Source: Paracoccaceae bacterium (GTDB taxonomy: Bacteria > Pseudomonadota > Alphaproteobacteria > Rhodobacterales > Rhodobacteraceae). From it: a stretch of DNA of 64,000 nucleotides. A program made the translations under genes and the position numbers. Shown one piece after another: positions 54,294 through 63,719 of the stretch. Within the stretch, counting starts at the first letter, position 1. Each line of letters opens with the position of its first letter. The DNA lies in the NCBI GenBank assembly GCA_017854585.1, contig JAFMHK010000001.1, positions 211,069 to 275,068 on the forward strand. Direction: 5' to 3'. A model generated the notes under the pieces. It had not been told where the DNA came from, made no database searches, and was given only the letters and a program-made list of their open reading frames with translations.

Positions 54294-54892
54294 GGGTTCA
54301 CCCGATCGGCAAGCGCCTTGAGGATGCGCGCCGTCGCCCCCCAGATGTAATAGGGGCCATAGGGAACGACATAGAACTGCCGCCAGACCCCGCGCCAGCG
54401 CCGCCTTTCGATCCGGAAATTACCCGGCTCCATTAGAAACGACAGGGGCACGTGAAAGACCTCAGCCACCTCTCCGGGTTCGGCAACAGGTGCAAAGGGC
54501 GCGTGCACCCGGCCAAGGATCGGTGTGATGGTATAGCCGGTCACCGTTTCATGGCTTGGCAGCGTGGCCATCAGACCCACATTGGCCGGGTCCAGCCCGA
54601 TTTCCTCGTGCGCCTCGCGAAGGGCCGCGGCGGCATGGTCGGCATCTGTCGCATCTACCTTGCCGCCCGGAAAGGCGATCTGACCGGGGTGGTGCTTCAG
54701 GTGGCTGGCCCGTTTGGTCAGAATGATCTGCGGACCGCCGTCCGTATCTGCCACCGCGATCAGAACCGCAGCAGCACTCAGCCGTCGCCCTGCAGGCGGC
54801 CTAACCTCAGGGCTCAGGTCATAGTCGGACGATGGCCGCGCGGGATGTTCCAGCGCGGCCATGATGTTCGTCAGATCAAGCGGTTTGCCCAT
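54290..54892 (-). CDS. NUDIX hydrolase, CoA pyrophosphatase type
   Basis: A 200-residue NUDIX protein with the CoA-pyrophosphatase pattern LTKRASHLKHHPGQIAFPGG leading to the NUDIX box, REAHEEIGL. The usual Glu in the first half of the box is not obvious. It would hydrolyse CoA or related nucleotides. The ATG at 54892 overlaps the 3' end of the hslO gene by 17 bp; longer starts are less likely. It is in an operon with hslO upstream and the CCA enzyme downstream. Confidence 0.85.
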   Translation of the reverse strand: MGKPLDLTNIMAALEHPARPSSDYDLSPEVRPPAGRRLSAAAVLIAVADTDGGPQIILTKRASHLKHHPGQIAFPGGKVDATDADHAAAALREAHEEIGLDPANVGLMATLPSHETVTGYTITPILGRVHAPFAPVAEPGEVAEVFHVPLSFLMEPGNFRIERRRWRGVWRQFYVVPYGPYYIWGATARILKALADRVNP

Positions 54893-55883
54893 TCTGGTCA
54901 CCCTCATCGTCAATGGCATCAGCACCAAGCGTTGCGGGGTCAAATTCGTAATGCGCGCTGCAGAACTGGCAATCTGCCGTCACGATGCCCGCCTCTGTCG
55001 TCATCTCGGCAATATCCTCGGGCGGATAGATCGACAAGCTTTCGCGCACCCGGTCTGCGGAACACGAGCATCCGAACTGCACTGGTTGAGCATCGTACAC
55101 ACGCGGCCCTTCCTCATGGAAGAGACGCACCAGCAGGTCCGTTGGGGCCACACTTGGCCCGATCAGCTCCAACTGTTCGACGGTATCCAGCAGCACGTTC
55201 GCACGGGCCCAATTTTCACCTTCATCGTCCCCCAACAGGTCGGTCGCAGCCAAAAGGCCACCATCGCCTGACCCACCGTCGGCCAAATGCGGCGAGGCCT
55301 TCGGCATATGCTGCAACATCACGCCGCCAGCCCGCCAGGTTTCCGGGCCCCCCGGCTCCTGACTGCGTCCATAGCTAAGGGAAAACCGCGTCGGCAACTG
55401 CTCTGACTGCGCAAAGTAAGCCTCTGCGCAATCGGTAAGGCCCGTGCCGGCGATGGGCGTGATACCCTGATAGGGCGTCATGCCGGGCCCCTGATCGATC
55501 ATAATGGCAAAGTAGCCCGCGCCGATTTGCGAAAACGGCGCGGCGGCATTGTCAAACGTATCGGCATTATAGCCTGCATAGGCGCGGATCCGGCCATGAC
55601 CTCCCGGTTCGGAGGGGCCATAATAATCCGTTGCGATCAAATGCAACGGCCCGTCGCCACGCACCTGCAACGACAGCTTCCACCGCAACTTGATCGTTTG
55701 ACCGATCATTGCGGTCAGCAGCGCCATCTCTGCAACCATCGCCTCGACCCCGGTGGGATAGGCATGCTGCGCCAGAATCTTGTCCAGCGTGCCGTCCAGC
55801 CGCGCCACCCGCCCGCGGATGTCGGATCGGTCCAATTGAAACGGCAGGACCGTATCGTCCCAAGCGATTTTCGACGTAAGCAT
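54876..55883 (-). CDS. hslO: Hsp33 redox-regulated chaperone
   Basis: A 335-residue Hsp33 family protein. The C-terminal zinc centre has CSC in QFGCSCSADRV and CxxC in DCQFCSAHYEF. The N-terminal part contains MVAEMALLTAMIGQTIKLRWKLSLQ. It holds unfolding proteins when oxidised. The ATG has AAAGGAT 9 nt upstream. It is longer than E. coli Hsp33 (about 290 residues), with extra loops. First gene of the run hslO-NUDIX-CCA. Confidence 0.93.
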   Translation of the reverse strand: MLTSKIAWDDTVLPFQLDRSDIRGRVARLDGTLDKILAQHAYPTGVEAMVAEMALLTAMIGQTIKLRWKLSLQVRGDGPLHLIATDYYGPSEPGGHGRIRAYAGYNADTFDNAAAPFSQIGAGYFAIMIDQGPGMTPYQGITPIAGTGLTDCAEAYFAQSEQLPTRFSLSYGRSQEPGGPETWRAGGVMLQHMPKASPHLADGGSGDGGLLAATDLLGDDEGENWARANVLLDTVEQLELIGPSVAPTDLLVRLFHEEGPRVYDAQPVQFGCSCSADRVRESLSIYPPEDIAEMTTEAGIVTADCQFCSAHYEFDPATLGADAIDDEGDQNGQTA

Positions 55884-56040
55884 CTTGAATATCCTTTCGC
55901 GCCATCACCAGGCACGTTTGCCGTCATTGTTTGAGCTCGGTTCCCATATAGGGCAAGCGCAGGCAATCCCAAACGGCCCCTGTCTTGCCCGACCTGACGA
56001 TATGGGAAAGGATGGGTCCAAAGAAGAGAGCAGTTGGCAA

Positions 56041-57291
56041 ATGAATATCCTTTTCGTCCACCAGAACTTTCCCGGACAATACCGCGAGCAACTGGATTGG
56101 CTTGTCCAGCAGGGCGAGCATCGGATCGTTTTCCTGACGCAGCGCCGGAATGTGCCAAAGACGGTTGGCGTCGACGTGGTTACTTACCAAACCCATCACC
56201 GACCCGTGGACACCTCCTATGCCCTCAGCAAATACTGGGAGGAGTGTTGCGGTGCGGGCTTTGCGGTCGCGCTGGCGTGTCAGCGGCTGGCGCAACGTGG
56301 GTTTGTGCCCGATATCGTCATTGGCCATGTCGGGTGGGGCGAACTGACGTTTCTCAAACAGGTCTGGCCCGATGTGCCGATCATCGGGTTTTTCGAATAT
56401 TACTTTCTTGCGCAGGGGGGGTCTGTCGGGTTCGATCCCGAGTTTCCGGCGTCCGAACACGCGCCGTTCACCATGCATGCCCGCAATGCCGTGAACTTTG
56501 CCAATATTCAGACGGTCGATCTGGGCCATTCGCCGACCCGGTGGCAGCGCGAAACCTTTCCCGAAAACTTTCATTCCAAGATTTACGTTTGCCACGATGG
56601 CATTCGTACCGACAAGCTGCACGCCGATCCGACGGCGGCGGTGACGCTGGGCCGGCTGGGGCGCCCGGTTACCCGCGAGGACGAGATTTTCACTTATATG
56701 GCCCGCAATATGGAACCAACGCGTGGCTTTCACATCTTCATGCGCTCACTGCCTCATATCCTTGAAGCCCGCCCAAAGGCGCGCGCGCTCATCATCGGTG
56801 GCAATGCGGTGTCCTACGGCAGGAAAAGCGACGCCGAAGGCGGCTACCGCGCTCAGCTTGAGCGTGAGGTCGGTGATCGGGTTGACTGGTCGCGCGTTCA
56901 TTTTCTGGGGCGCGTACCCTATGCCGACTATCAGAAGATCATTCAGGTCAGCCGATGCCATATCTACCTGACAGTTCCCTTTGTGCTGTCGTGGTCGTTG
57001 CTGGAAAGCATGTCCATGGGTGCAACCATTGTTGCGTCGGACACCGCCCCGGTGCGCGAGGTTATCCGCCATGCAGAGAACGGATTGCTGGTTGATTTCT
57101 TTGACCCCAAGGCCCTTGCCGCACAGGTGACCGATGTTCTGGAACGCCCCGACGCCTTTGCGCACCTTGGCCCTGCCGCACGCAAAGACATGGTGGCCAA
57201 CTACGATTTCAAAACCAGATGCCTGCCCGTGCATCTTGCCAGAATCAATAGCCTGGTCCCCCGCGACAAGGCCATCCGCCTGCCGAATTGA
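56041..57291 (+). CDS. GT4-type glycosyltransferase
   Basis: A 416-residue GT-B glycosyltransferase. The N-terminal domain starts with MNILFVHQNFPGQYREQL, and the C-terminal GT1-like donor domain has the conserved acidic block SWSLLESMSMGATIVASD and NGLLVDFFDPKALA. It would transfer a sugar from a nucleotide donor onto a lipid-linked or surface glycan. It is the first gene of the polysaccharide region and divergent from hslO. A weak GAGAG precedes the ATG. Donor and acceptor unknown. Confidence 0.83.
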   Translation: MNILFVHQNFPGQYREQLDWLVQQGEHRIVFLTQRRNVPKTVGVDVVTYQTHHRPVDTSYALSKYWEECCGAGFAVALACQRLAQRGFVPDIVIGHVGWGELTFLKQVWPDVPIIGFFEYYFLAQGGSVGFDPEFPASEHAPFTMHARNAVNFANIQTVDLGHSPTRWQRETFPENFHSKIYVCHDGIRTDKLHADPTAAVTLGRLGRPVTREDEIFTYMARNMEPTRGFHIFMRSLPHILEARPKARALIIGGNAVSYGRKSDAEGGYRAQLEREVGDRVDWSRVHFLGRVPYADYQKIIQVSRCHIYLTVPFVLSWSLLESMSMGATIVASDTAPVREVIRHAENGLLVDFFDPKALAAQVTDVLERPDAFAHLGPAARKDMVANYDFKTRCLPVHLARINSLVPRDKAIRLPN

Positions 57292-57438
57292 GTGCCGCCG
57301 CGCCTGCACGGCAGATGCCCTGAAACCGGCATCAATGTCGGTCTACGGCCCCTGATGCACCATTTGTTTATGAAGTCGCCTTAGTCACAGTGGCATGTTC
57401 TGATCAAGGTCAATGCCGTTTTGGGAAAGGATCTGCAT

Positions 57439-58278
57439 GTGCGGTGTCTTGTCTTGGGTGCAACAGGCCGGATCGGGCGAATGCTTCAATGGGCCTGGGC
57501 TGATGACGATGGCCTGCAACTGACATGGGCGGGACGGTCGGCAACGTTGTTGCCCGACGGTACTGTCATAGACTTGCCGCAGGATACAGCGGCGCTTGAG
57601 CGGCTGTCCCAAGGCCATGATGTGATCTTGTCACTTGTGCGTGCCAAGCTGGCTTCCGAAGCGCAGGAGGCGGGGCTTGCGAAGCAGGTGTGCAACCTGG
57701 CTGCCCGTAACAAGCAGCCCCTGTTCCTGTGTTCCAGCGCGGCTGTCTATGGCGACGCCCCCGGCCCCTATGCCGAAGATGATACGCCTCACCCCGTCAC
57801 GCCCTATGGGCGCGCCAAGCGGTTGATGGAACACGCGGCCGCCGCCAGTGCCGCCAACGTGACGTGCATGCGGATCGGCAATGTTGCCGGTGCCGATGCG
57901 CTGCTGGGCCCGCATCGCCCCGGTGCCACGACGCCGATCATGCTGGACAGGTTCCTTGATGGCAGCACCCCCCGGCGAAGCTATATCGGCCCCCTCACGC
58001 TGGCGCGGGTCTTGGCCGATCTCATGCGGATGGCCGTTGCAGGCACCGCGTTGCCGCCAACGCTGAATGTTGCCGGCGGGGGCGCGGTGCAGATGTCGGA
58101 TGTTTTGGCCGCGGCAGACATGACGTGGGTAGCCCAGCCCGCACCCGCAACGGCCTTGCCCGCGCTGACACTCGACACGCGGCGACTGGCATGCCTCGTG
58201 GACCTGCCCAATGATGCCGGGACAAGCGCCTGCGTAGTCCACGAATGGCTGACCTATTGCCGGGCGGCTCGGTCATGA
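57439..58278 (+). CDS. Extended SDR (NAD-dependent epimerase-like)
   Basis: A 279-residue SDR: the Rossmann motif VLGATGRIGRML, the catalytic Ser in LCSSAAVYGD, and Y/K in YGRAKRL. It is likely a nucleotide-sugar epimerase or dehydratase. GTG at 57439 is taken as start because AAGGAT lies 7 nt before it; a TTG at 57421 is less likely. Its stop overlaps the sugar-transferase ATG (ATGA), pointing to coordinated surface-glycan synthesis. Substrate unknown. Confidence 0.75.
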   Translation: MRCLVLGATGRIGRMLQWAWADDDGLQLTWAGRSATLLPDGTVIDLPQDTAALERLSQGHDVILSLVRAKLASEAQEAGLAKQVCNLAARNKQPLFLCSSAAVYGDAPGPYAEDDTPHPVTPYGRAKRLMEHAAAASAANVTCMRIGNVAGADALLGPHRPGATTPIMLDRFLDGSTPRRSYIGPLTLARVLADLMRMAVAGTALPPTLNVAGGGAVQMSDVLAAADMTWVAQPAPATALPALTLDTRRLACLVDLPNDAGTSACVVHEWLTYCRAARS

Positions 58279-58883
58279 CGCCACAAAAGCGACTGTTCGA
58301 TCTTTTCTTCGCACTGCTGCTGTGTGTGCCGCTTGTCCCTTTTATGCTGTTGATCGCCGGTTGGTTGCTTGTGAAACAGGGCCGCCCGGTTTTCTACCTT
58401 TCCGCGCGGATGGCGACGGCCGACCGCGCCTTTCGGCTTGTCAAGTTTCGCACGATGAACACGAACCACGAGGATCGGGGAGTCACGGCTGGCCACAAGG
58501 CCGCCCGCATCACTGAGGTGGGGCGCTTCTTGCGGCGCTACCGGCTGGATGAACTGCCCCAACTTTGGAACGTTCTGCGCGGTGATCTCAGCTTTGTCGG
58601 TCCGCGCCCGCCGTTGCCGGAATATGTGCAGCGATTTCCGGGCTTCTATGGTCGTGTCTTGCAAAGCCGACCGGGCATTACCGGATTGGCTACCCTTGTG
58701 ATCCACCGTGCCGAAGGTAGACGGCTGGCCCAAACCACCGACCCGATCGCCGCCGATGCCCTTTACGCCCGCGTTTTCGTACCGCGCAAAGCCCGGCTGG
58801 ACCTGATCTATCAACAAAATGCCTCGGTCCTTCTTGACTGCGTGCTGCTCTGGCGGACGGTTGTTGCTCTGCTGCGACGTTGA
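58275..58883 (+). CDS. Phosphoglycosyl transferase (sugar transferase)
   Basis: A 202-residue bacterial sugar transferase that puts the first sugar phosphate on undecaprenyl phosphate. It has one N-terminal membrane segment (LFDLFFALLLCVPLVPFMLL), then KFRTMNTN, LDELPQLWNVLRGDLSFVGP and RPGITGLATL. The start codon overlaps the stop of the SDR gene (ATGA). This enzyme type begins capsule, exopolysaccharide or O-antigen repeat units, so it defines the region's role. Confidence 0.9.
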   Translation: MTPQKRLFDLFFALLLCVPLVPFMLLIAGWLLVKQGRPVFYLSARMATADRAFRLVKFRTMNTNHEDRGVTAGHKAARITEVGRFLRRYRLDELPQLWNVLRGDLSFVGPRPPLPEYVQRFPGFYGRVLQSRPGITGLATLVIHRAEGRRLAQTTDPIAADALYARVFVPRKARLDLIYQQNASVLLDCVLLWRTVVALLRR

Positions 58884-58948
58884 CGACCGGGTTTGACGTT
58901 ATCACGGTTCCATGAGACCACGGTGTGGAGCAGGACGAGGCGGCATCC

Positions 58949-59965
58949 ATGAAATCAACCATCCTACTGACCGGCGGCGCGGGCTACATCGGCTCTCATG
59001 CATATCTGGCGTTGGTTGATGCGGGCTACCATGTCCTGATCCTTGATAACTTCTGCAATTCGCGGCCCGATGTGATCGACCGTTTGGGTCGGATTACTGG
59101 CAAGCCGGTGGACCATATCGAAGGCGATATACGTGACGCCGGGTTCCTTTCTCGTGTGTTTGCCGATCATCGGATCGACGCCGTGGTGCACTTTGCGGCC
59201 CTGAAATCAGTCGGTGAAAGCGTCGTGAAGCCGCTTGAATACTTTGATGTAAACGTGGGCGGACTGGTCACGTTGCTGGGGGTGATGAACGCGGCCGGGT
59301 GCAAGCGGATGGTGTTTTCATCCTCGGCCACGGTCTACGGGATCCCCGATAAAACGCCGACGCCCGAAACAGCGGAACGCCGCGCCATGAACCCCTATGG
59401 TCAGACCAAGATCGACGGGGAGGAAATGCTGGAGTGGCTGCAAGCGTCCGATCCGTCGTGGGCGGTCGGGATCTTGCGCTATTTCAACCCGGCCGGCGCG
59501 CACGCATCGGGCCTGATCGGGGAAGACCCGCGTGGCACCCCGAACAATCTGATGCCCTACATCGCCGAAGTGGCCATTGGTCAACGCCCCGAAATTGCGG
59601 TTTTCGGACAGGACTACGGCACTGTCGATGGCACGGGCGTGCGGGATTACATCCACGTTGATGACCTTGGCCATGGGCATGTCCTTTCCCTTGCCAAGCT
59701 TCTGGAAACTGGGCAGGGCCACCTGGCTAACCTTGGCACCGGGCGGGGCTATTCCGTGTTGGAGGTCATTGCGGCCTATGCACGCGCGGCCGGCTGCGAG
59801 CTGCCCCATCGGATCGTTGACCGCAGACCCGGAGATGTGCCGGTCTATTGTGCCCGCACGGATGTCGCCGCCGATCTGCTTGGGTTCAAGGCCCGCCATA
59901 CGCTGGATGACATGTGCGAGAGCAGCTGGCACTGGACGCAGTCCAGCCTTTCGGATGGGGCCTAG
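58949..59965 (+). CDS. galE: UDP-glucose 4-epimerase
   Basis: A 338-residue SDR epimerase, GalE type: ILLTGGAGYIGSHAYLAL, VVHFAALKSVGESV, KRMVFSSSATVYG and catalytic YGQTK. The length and the conserved GTGVRDYIHVDDL block favour GalE, which interconverts UDP-glucose and UDP-galactose. It feeds galactose residues to the exopolysaccharide. Its TAG stop shares CTAG with the convergent dehydratase gene. Confidence 0.92.
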   Translation: MKSTILLTGGAGYIGSHAYLALVDAGYHVLILDNFCNSRPDVIDRLGRITGKPVDHIEGDIRDAGFLSRVFADHRIDAVVHFAALKSVGESVVKPLEYFDVNVGGLVTLLGVMNAAGCKRMVFSSSATVYGIPDKTPTPETAERRAMNPYGQTKIDGEEMLEWLQASDPSWAVGILRYFNPAGAHASGLIGEDPRGTPNNLMPYIAEVAIGQRPEIAVFGQDYGTVDGTGVRDYIHVDDLGHGHVLSLAKLLETGQGHLANLGTGRGYSVLEVIAAYARAAGCELPHRIVDRRPGDVPVYCARTDVAADLLGFKARHTLDDMCESSWHWTQSSLSDGA

Positions 59966-61125
59966 ACGGCCAGTTCGGCGCGCGGGTCTGTGCCTGCGTC
60001 CCTTTCTGCCCAATTCATTGCGACCTGGCGCGCCGCCTGATCATCGCTGTCAAAGATGGCGCGCGTCAGCGCACTCAAGGCGGCGGCAACTTCCATCTGC
60101 GACGGCGCTGCTTCCTTACAGATGAACAGCATCGGGTGTGCTGCGGTTCGCGCGCCGCCAAAGCTTGGCGACTCCTCGTGCAGCTTTTCGCCCGGGCGCA
60201 ATCCGGTGAATACGACACCGATCTGGTTCGGCGCCGATGGGCTGTCACAGGTCAACGTATACCCCATTTGTTTCAACATCTGATCCGCCAGATCCAGAAT
60301 GCGGATCGGTGTGCCCATATCCAGCGACAGGATGTCGCCTCCCTGTGCCACTGCGCCCGCCCGCAACACCAGCGACACCGCCTCGGCGACAGTCATGAAG
60401 TACCGTGTGGCATCGGGGTGCGTGACCTCCAGCGGGCCACCGCGGGCCATCTGCTCGTGAAACAGGGGCAAAACCGACCCTGAGGATCCCAGAACATTCC
60501 CGAACCGGACGGCCGCAAAGATGGTGCCCCCGCTGCGGCTTGCCAGATCTTGCACCACGATTTCGGCCAGACGTTTCGAAGCCCCCATGACCCCTTCGGG
60601 GCGCACGGCCTTGTCAGATGAGATCAAGATGAACCGGCCGACTCCTTCCGCCTGTGCCGCCTTGGCCAGAACATGGGTGCCAAGCACATTGTTCCGCAGC
60701 CCGATTGCAGGATTTACCTCTACCATGGCGACATGTTTGTAGGCGGCCGCGTGCAAGACGATATCGGGACGCCACTTTTGCAGCACGCGCCGGACATGAT
60801 GTGCGTCGGTGACGTTGCCAAGGATGGGAGTCACTATTGGCCCGTTGACGCCAAGCGTCGCGCGCAGTTTCCGGTCCAGCGTAAACAGCACGAATTCGTT
60901 CAGTTCGAACAAGATCAGCCGCTCGGGGGCGCATAGCAGGATCTGCCGCGATAGTTCCGCGCCGATGCTGCCGCCGGCGCCCGTGATCAGAATGGTCTTT
61001 CCCGCATAGATGTCGCGAGATTCGCCCAACTCGCCGGGGCATTCAGGTCGCCCCAGAAGCATGCCGGTTCCATCGGTGCCATCATCCGCAGCCCGCCCCG
61101 CCGTTTTCTTTGAACGATCGCTCAT
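59962..61125 (-). CDS. FlaA1/CapD-like nucleotide-sugar dehydratase, no membrane domain
   Basis: A 387-residue SDR of the polysaccharide biosynthesis/UDP-GlcNAc 4,6-dehydratase type. The Rossmann motif is TGAGGSIGAELSRQIL, the active-site region ISSDKAVRPEGVMGASKRLAE (with S, D, K), and the C-terminus has IGVVFTGLRPGEKLHEE. Relatives in this branch are usually about 600 residues, with four or so membrane helices and a CoA-binding-like domain before the LLGRP segment. Here only about 35 residues precede it, so the gene is a stand-alone catalytic domain. The ATG at 61125 is supported by CGGAG upstream. Substrate likely a UDP-sugar. Confidence 0.85.
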   Translation of the reverse strand: MSDRSKKTAGRAADDGTDGTGMLLGRPECPGELGESRDIYAGKTILITGAGGSIGAELSRQILLCAPERLILFELNEFVLFTLDRKLRATLGVNGPIVTPILGNVTDAHHVRRVLQKWRPDIVLHAAAYKHVAMVEVNPAIGLRNNVLGTHVLAKAAQAEGVGRFILISSDKAVRPEGVMGASKRLAEIVVQDLASRSGGTIFAAVRFGNVLGSSGSVLPLFHEQMARGGPLEVTHPDATRYFMTVAEAVSLVLRAGAVAQGGDILSLDMGTPIRILDLADQMLKQMGYTLTCDSPSAPNQIGVVFTGLRPGEKLHEESPSFGGARTAAHPMLFICKEAAPSQMEVAAALSALTRAIFDSDDQAARQVAMNWAERDAGTDPRAELAV

Positions 61126-61322
61126 ATCCGCCGACTCCGTCTGTGCTGAAGGCTCATGACGACGCATACCTAGCTGCTCAGGTTGAACGCGCCGTTAATG
61201 CGTCGTCATCGCGGTCCCATCCGTTGGCTGATAACGTCGCGCGGCTGCATGGCTTTGCGTTTGCCACCTGCGCGGGCTATGGCAGATGCGCAGGGTATTC
61301 TTTGGCAAAGGTTTGGCATCCC

Positions 61323-62342
61323 ATGGCACAGCGTACGGCATTGGTGACAGGCTCATCGGGGTTCATCGGATATCACCTGTGCGGACGTCTGCTGGCGGAT
61401 GGCTGGCGCGTTATCGGGCTGGATGCCATGACCGACTATTATGACGTGACACTCAAGGAGCGGCGGCAATCCATGCTGCTACAATCCGCCGGTTTCTCGA
61501 CCGTGAATGATCGGGTGGAAACGCCCGGTACCCTCAATGACCTTTTTGCTGAACACCGCCCGGATGCAGTGGTTCATCTGGCGGCTCAGGCTGGGGTGCG
61601 GTATTCCATCGATAATCCGGAAAGCTACGTCGAGGCGAACCTGATCGGCACATTCCGCCTTCTGGAGGCTGCGCGGGCATTTCCCCCTGCACATATGCTC
61701 TTGGCGTCTACCTCGTCAGTATACGGTGCCAACACCCAGATGCCCTTCGCCGAAACGATGCCTGCCGATACGCCGATGTCTTTTTATGCCGCAACCAAGA
61801 AGGCGAACGAGGCGATGGCGCATTCCTACGCCCATCTCTATGCGCTGCCGACGACGATGTTCCGCTTCTTCACAGTCTATGGCCCGTGGGGCCGCCCGGA
61901 CATGGCCTTGTTCAAATTCACCAAGGCCATCTTGGAGGGGAGACCCATCGATGTTTACAACCATGGCAACATGTCGCGCGATTTCACCTATGTCGGCGAC
62001 ATTGTAGAGGGGATCGCCCGTCTGATCGACACGCCACCCTTGCGCCCTGCCGCACCCGAAGAAATTGCGCCCGGTGATAGCCTGTCGCCCGTGGCGCCGT
62101 TCCGCGTGGTCAATATCGGCAATGCCGCGCCCGTGCAGCTGATGGACTACATCGCCGCGACCGAGGCGGCGCTGGGGCTTGTGGCTGAAAAGAACTTTGT
62201 GGATATGCAGGCTGGGGACGTGCCCGCGACATGGGCTGACACGCGCCTGCTGGAAAGCCTGACGGGGTATCAGCCTCAGACATCCGTGCCCGACGGTGTC
62301 GCGCGGTTCGTGGCATGGTATCGCTCATATTATGATGTCTGA
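61323..62342 (+). CDS. UDP-glucuronate 4-epimerase-like SDR
   Basis: A 339-residue SDR: ALVTGSSGFIGYHLC, VVHLAAQAGVRYS, LLASTSSVYGANTQMPF, FYAATKKANEAM (YxxxK) and FRFFTVYGPWGRPDMALF. The pattern matches UDP-glucuronate 4-epimerases (LspL/CapI type), making UDP-galacturonate. Start at 61323: the family begins MAQRTALVTG and the upstream frame is not protein-like. It is followed by the UDP-glucose dehydrogenase that makes its substrate. Confidence 0.85.
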   Translation: MAQRTALVTGSSGFIGYHLCGRLLADGWRVIGLDAMTDYYDVTLKERRQSMLLQSAGFSTVNDRVETPGTLNDLFAEHRPDAVVHLAAQAGVRYSIDNPESYVEANLIGTFRLLEAARAFPPAHMLLASTSSVYGANTQMPFAETMPADTPMSFYAATKKANEAMAHSYAHLYALPTTMFRFFTVYGPWGRPDMALFKFTKAILEGRPIDVYNHGNMSRDFTYVGDIVEGIARLIDTPPLRPAAPEEIAPGDSLSPVAPFRVVNIGNAAPVQLMDYIAATEAALGLVAEKNFVDMQAGDVPATWADTRLLESLTGYQPQTSVPDGVARFVAWYRSYYDV

Positions 62343-62414
62343 GCCTCGCGTCGTCATTGCGGCGATAACAGGCTTCCCGTAACGTAACGTGACAAAGATC
62401 GAGGTGCTTTCAGA

Positions 62415-63719
62415 ATGCGGATAACAATGATCGGGACGGGCTATGTTGGCCTTGTATCTGGGGTGTGTTTCTCGGATTTTGGGCATGACGTGATCTGCGT
62501 GGACAAGGATCCGCGCAAAATCGAGATGCTGAATGCAGGTCAGGTGCCGATCTATGAACCCGGACTTGACGTGCTTATGGCCAAGAATGTCGACGCTGGC
62601 AGGCTATCGTTCACCACAGATCTCACATCTGCCGTGGACGGTGCCGAGGCCGTGTTCATTGCCGTCGGAACGCCAACGCGGCGCGGCGACGGGCACGCCG
62701 ATCTGACCTATGTGATGGCCGCCGCCGAAGATGTCGCGCGTGCCCTCACGGGCTATGCCGTCATCGTTACCAAGTCGACGGTGCCCGTGGGGACAAACCG
62801 CAAGGTCAAACAGGCCATGGCCAAGGCAAACCCGGCGGTCGAATTCGATGTCGCCTCGAACCCCGAGTTTCTGCGTGAGGGCGCCGCAATTGACGATTTC
62901 ATGCGCCCTGACCGCGTCGTTGTCGGTGTGCAGACGGAACGTGCGGGCGATGTTATGGCCGAGATCTACCGCCCCTTGTTCCTGCGCGACTTTCCGATCA
63001 TTACGACCGATCTGGAAAGCGCAGAAATGATCAAATATGCGGCCAACGCCTTTCTTGCGACCAAGATCACCTTCATCAACGAAATCGCCGCGTTGTGCGA
63101 ACGGGTCGGTGCGGATGTGAAAGAAGTGTCCAAGGGCATGGGAATGGATGGCCGTATCGGTAACAAGTTCCTGCATGCTGGTCCCGGCTATGGCGGGTCC
63201 TGTTTTCCGAAGGACACTCAGGCGCTGGCCAGGATCGGGCAAGATCACGCCGTTCCGCAAAGCATCGTCGAAACCGTCATAAGGGTGAATGACGGTGTCA
63301 AATTGCGGATGATCGAAAAGCTGCGCGATTTGTGTGACGGGTCGTTCAATGGCAAGACCATCGCCGTTCTGGGCGTGACCTTCAAACCCAACACCGACGA
63401 CATGCGCGATGCGCCCTCGCTGACCATTGTTCCCGCATTGGTGGGTGGTGGCGCACGGGTCCGCGTTGTGGACCCGCAAGGCGAACGTGAGGGGGCGGCC
63501 CTGTTGCCCGGAGTTTCGTGGCTGCATGATCCCTACAAGGCCGCCAACAATGCCGATTTGGTGGTGATCTTGACCGAATGGAATGAATTCCGGGCCCTTG
63601 ATCTGGCGAAGCTTGCGAAAAAGATGACCACGGCCCGTATGGCGGACCTGCGCAATATCTATTCTGCCCGCGATGCAAAGCGTGCCGGTTTCGATCAGTA
63701 TGTCGCTGTCGGGCGTTGA
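62415..63719 (+). CDS. UDP-glucose 6-dehydrogenase
   Basis: A 434-residue enzyme that oxidises UDP-glucose to UDP-glucuronate. The N-terminal motif is MIGTGYVGLVSGVCF; the catalytic Cys is in GPGYGGSCFPKDTQAL; and the C-terminal UDP-binding domain contains GVTFKPNTDDMRDAPSL. It uses the UDP-glucose pool of the galE pathway. GAGG is 10 nt upstream of the ATG. Last confident gene on the window's right side. Confidence 0.95.
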   Translation: MRITMIGTGYVGLVSGVCFSDFGHDVICVDKDPRKIEMLNAGQVPIYEPGLDVLMAKNVDAGRLSFTTDLTSAVDGAEAVFIAVGTPTRRGDGHADLTYVMAAAEDVARALTGYAVIVTKSTVPVGTNRKVKQAMAKANPAVEFDVASNPEFLREGAAIDDFMRPDRVVVGVQTERAGDVMAEIYRPLFLRDFPIITTDLESAEMIKYAANAFLATKITFINEIAALCERVGADVKEVSKGMGMDGRIGNKFLHAGPGYGGSCFPKDTQALARIGQDHAVPQSIVETVIRVNDGVKLRMIEKLRDLCDGSFNGKTIAVLGVTFKPNTDDMRDAPSLTIVPALVGGGARVRVVDPQGEREGAALLPGVSWLHDPYKAANNADLVVILTEWNEFRALDLAKLAKKMTTARMADLRNIYSARDAKRAGFDQYVAVGR

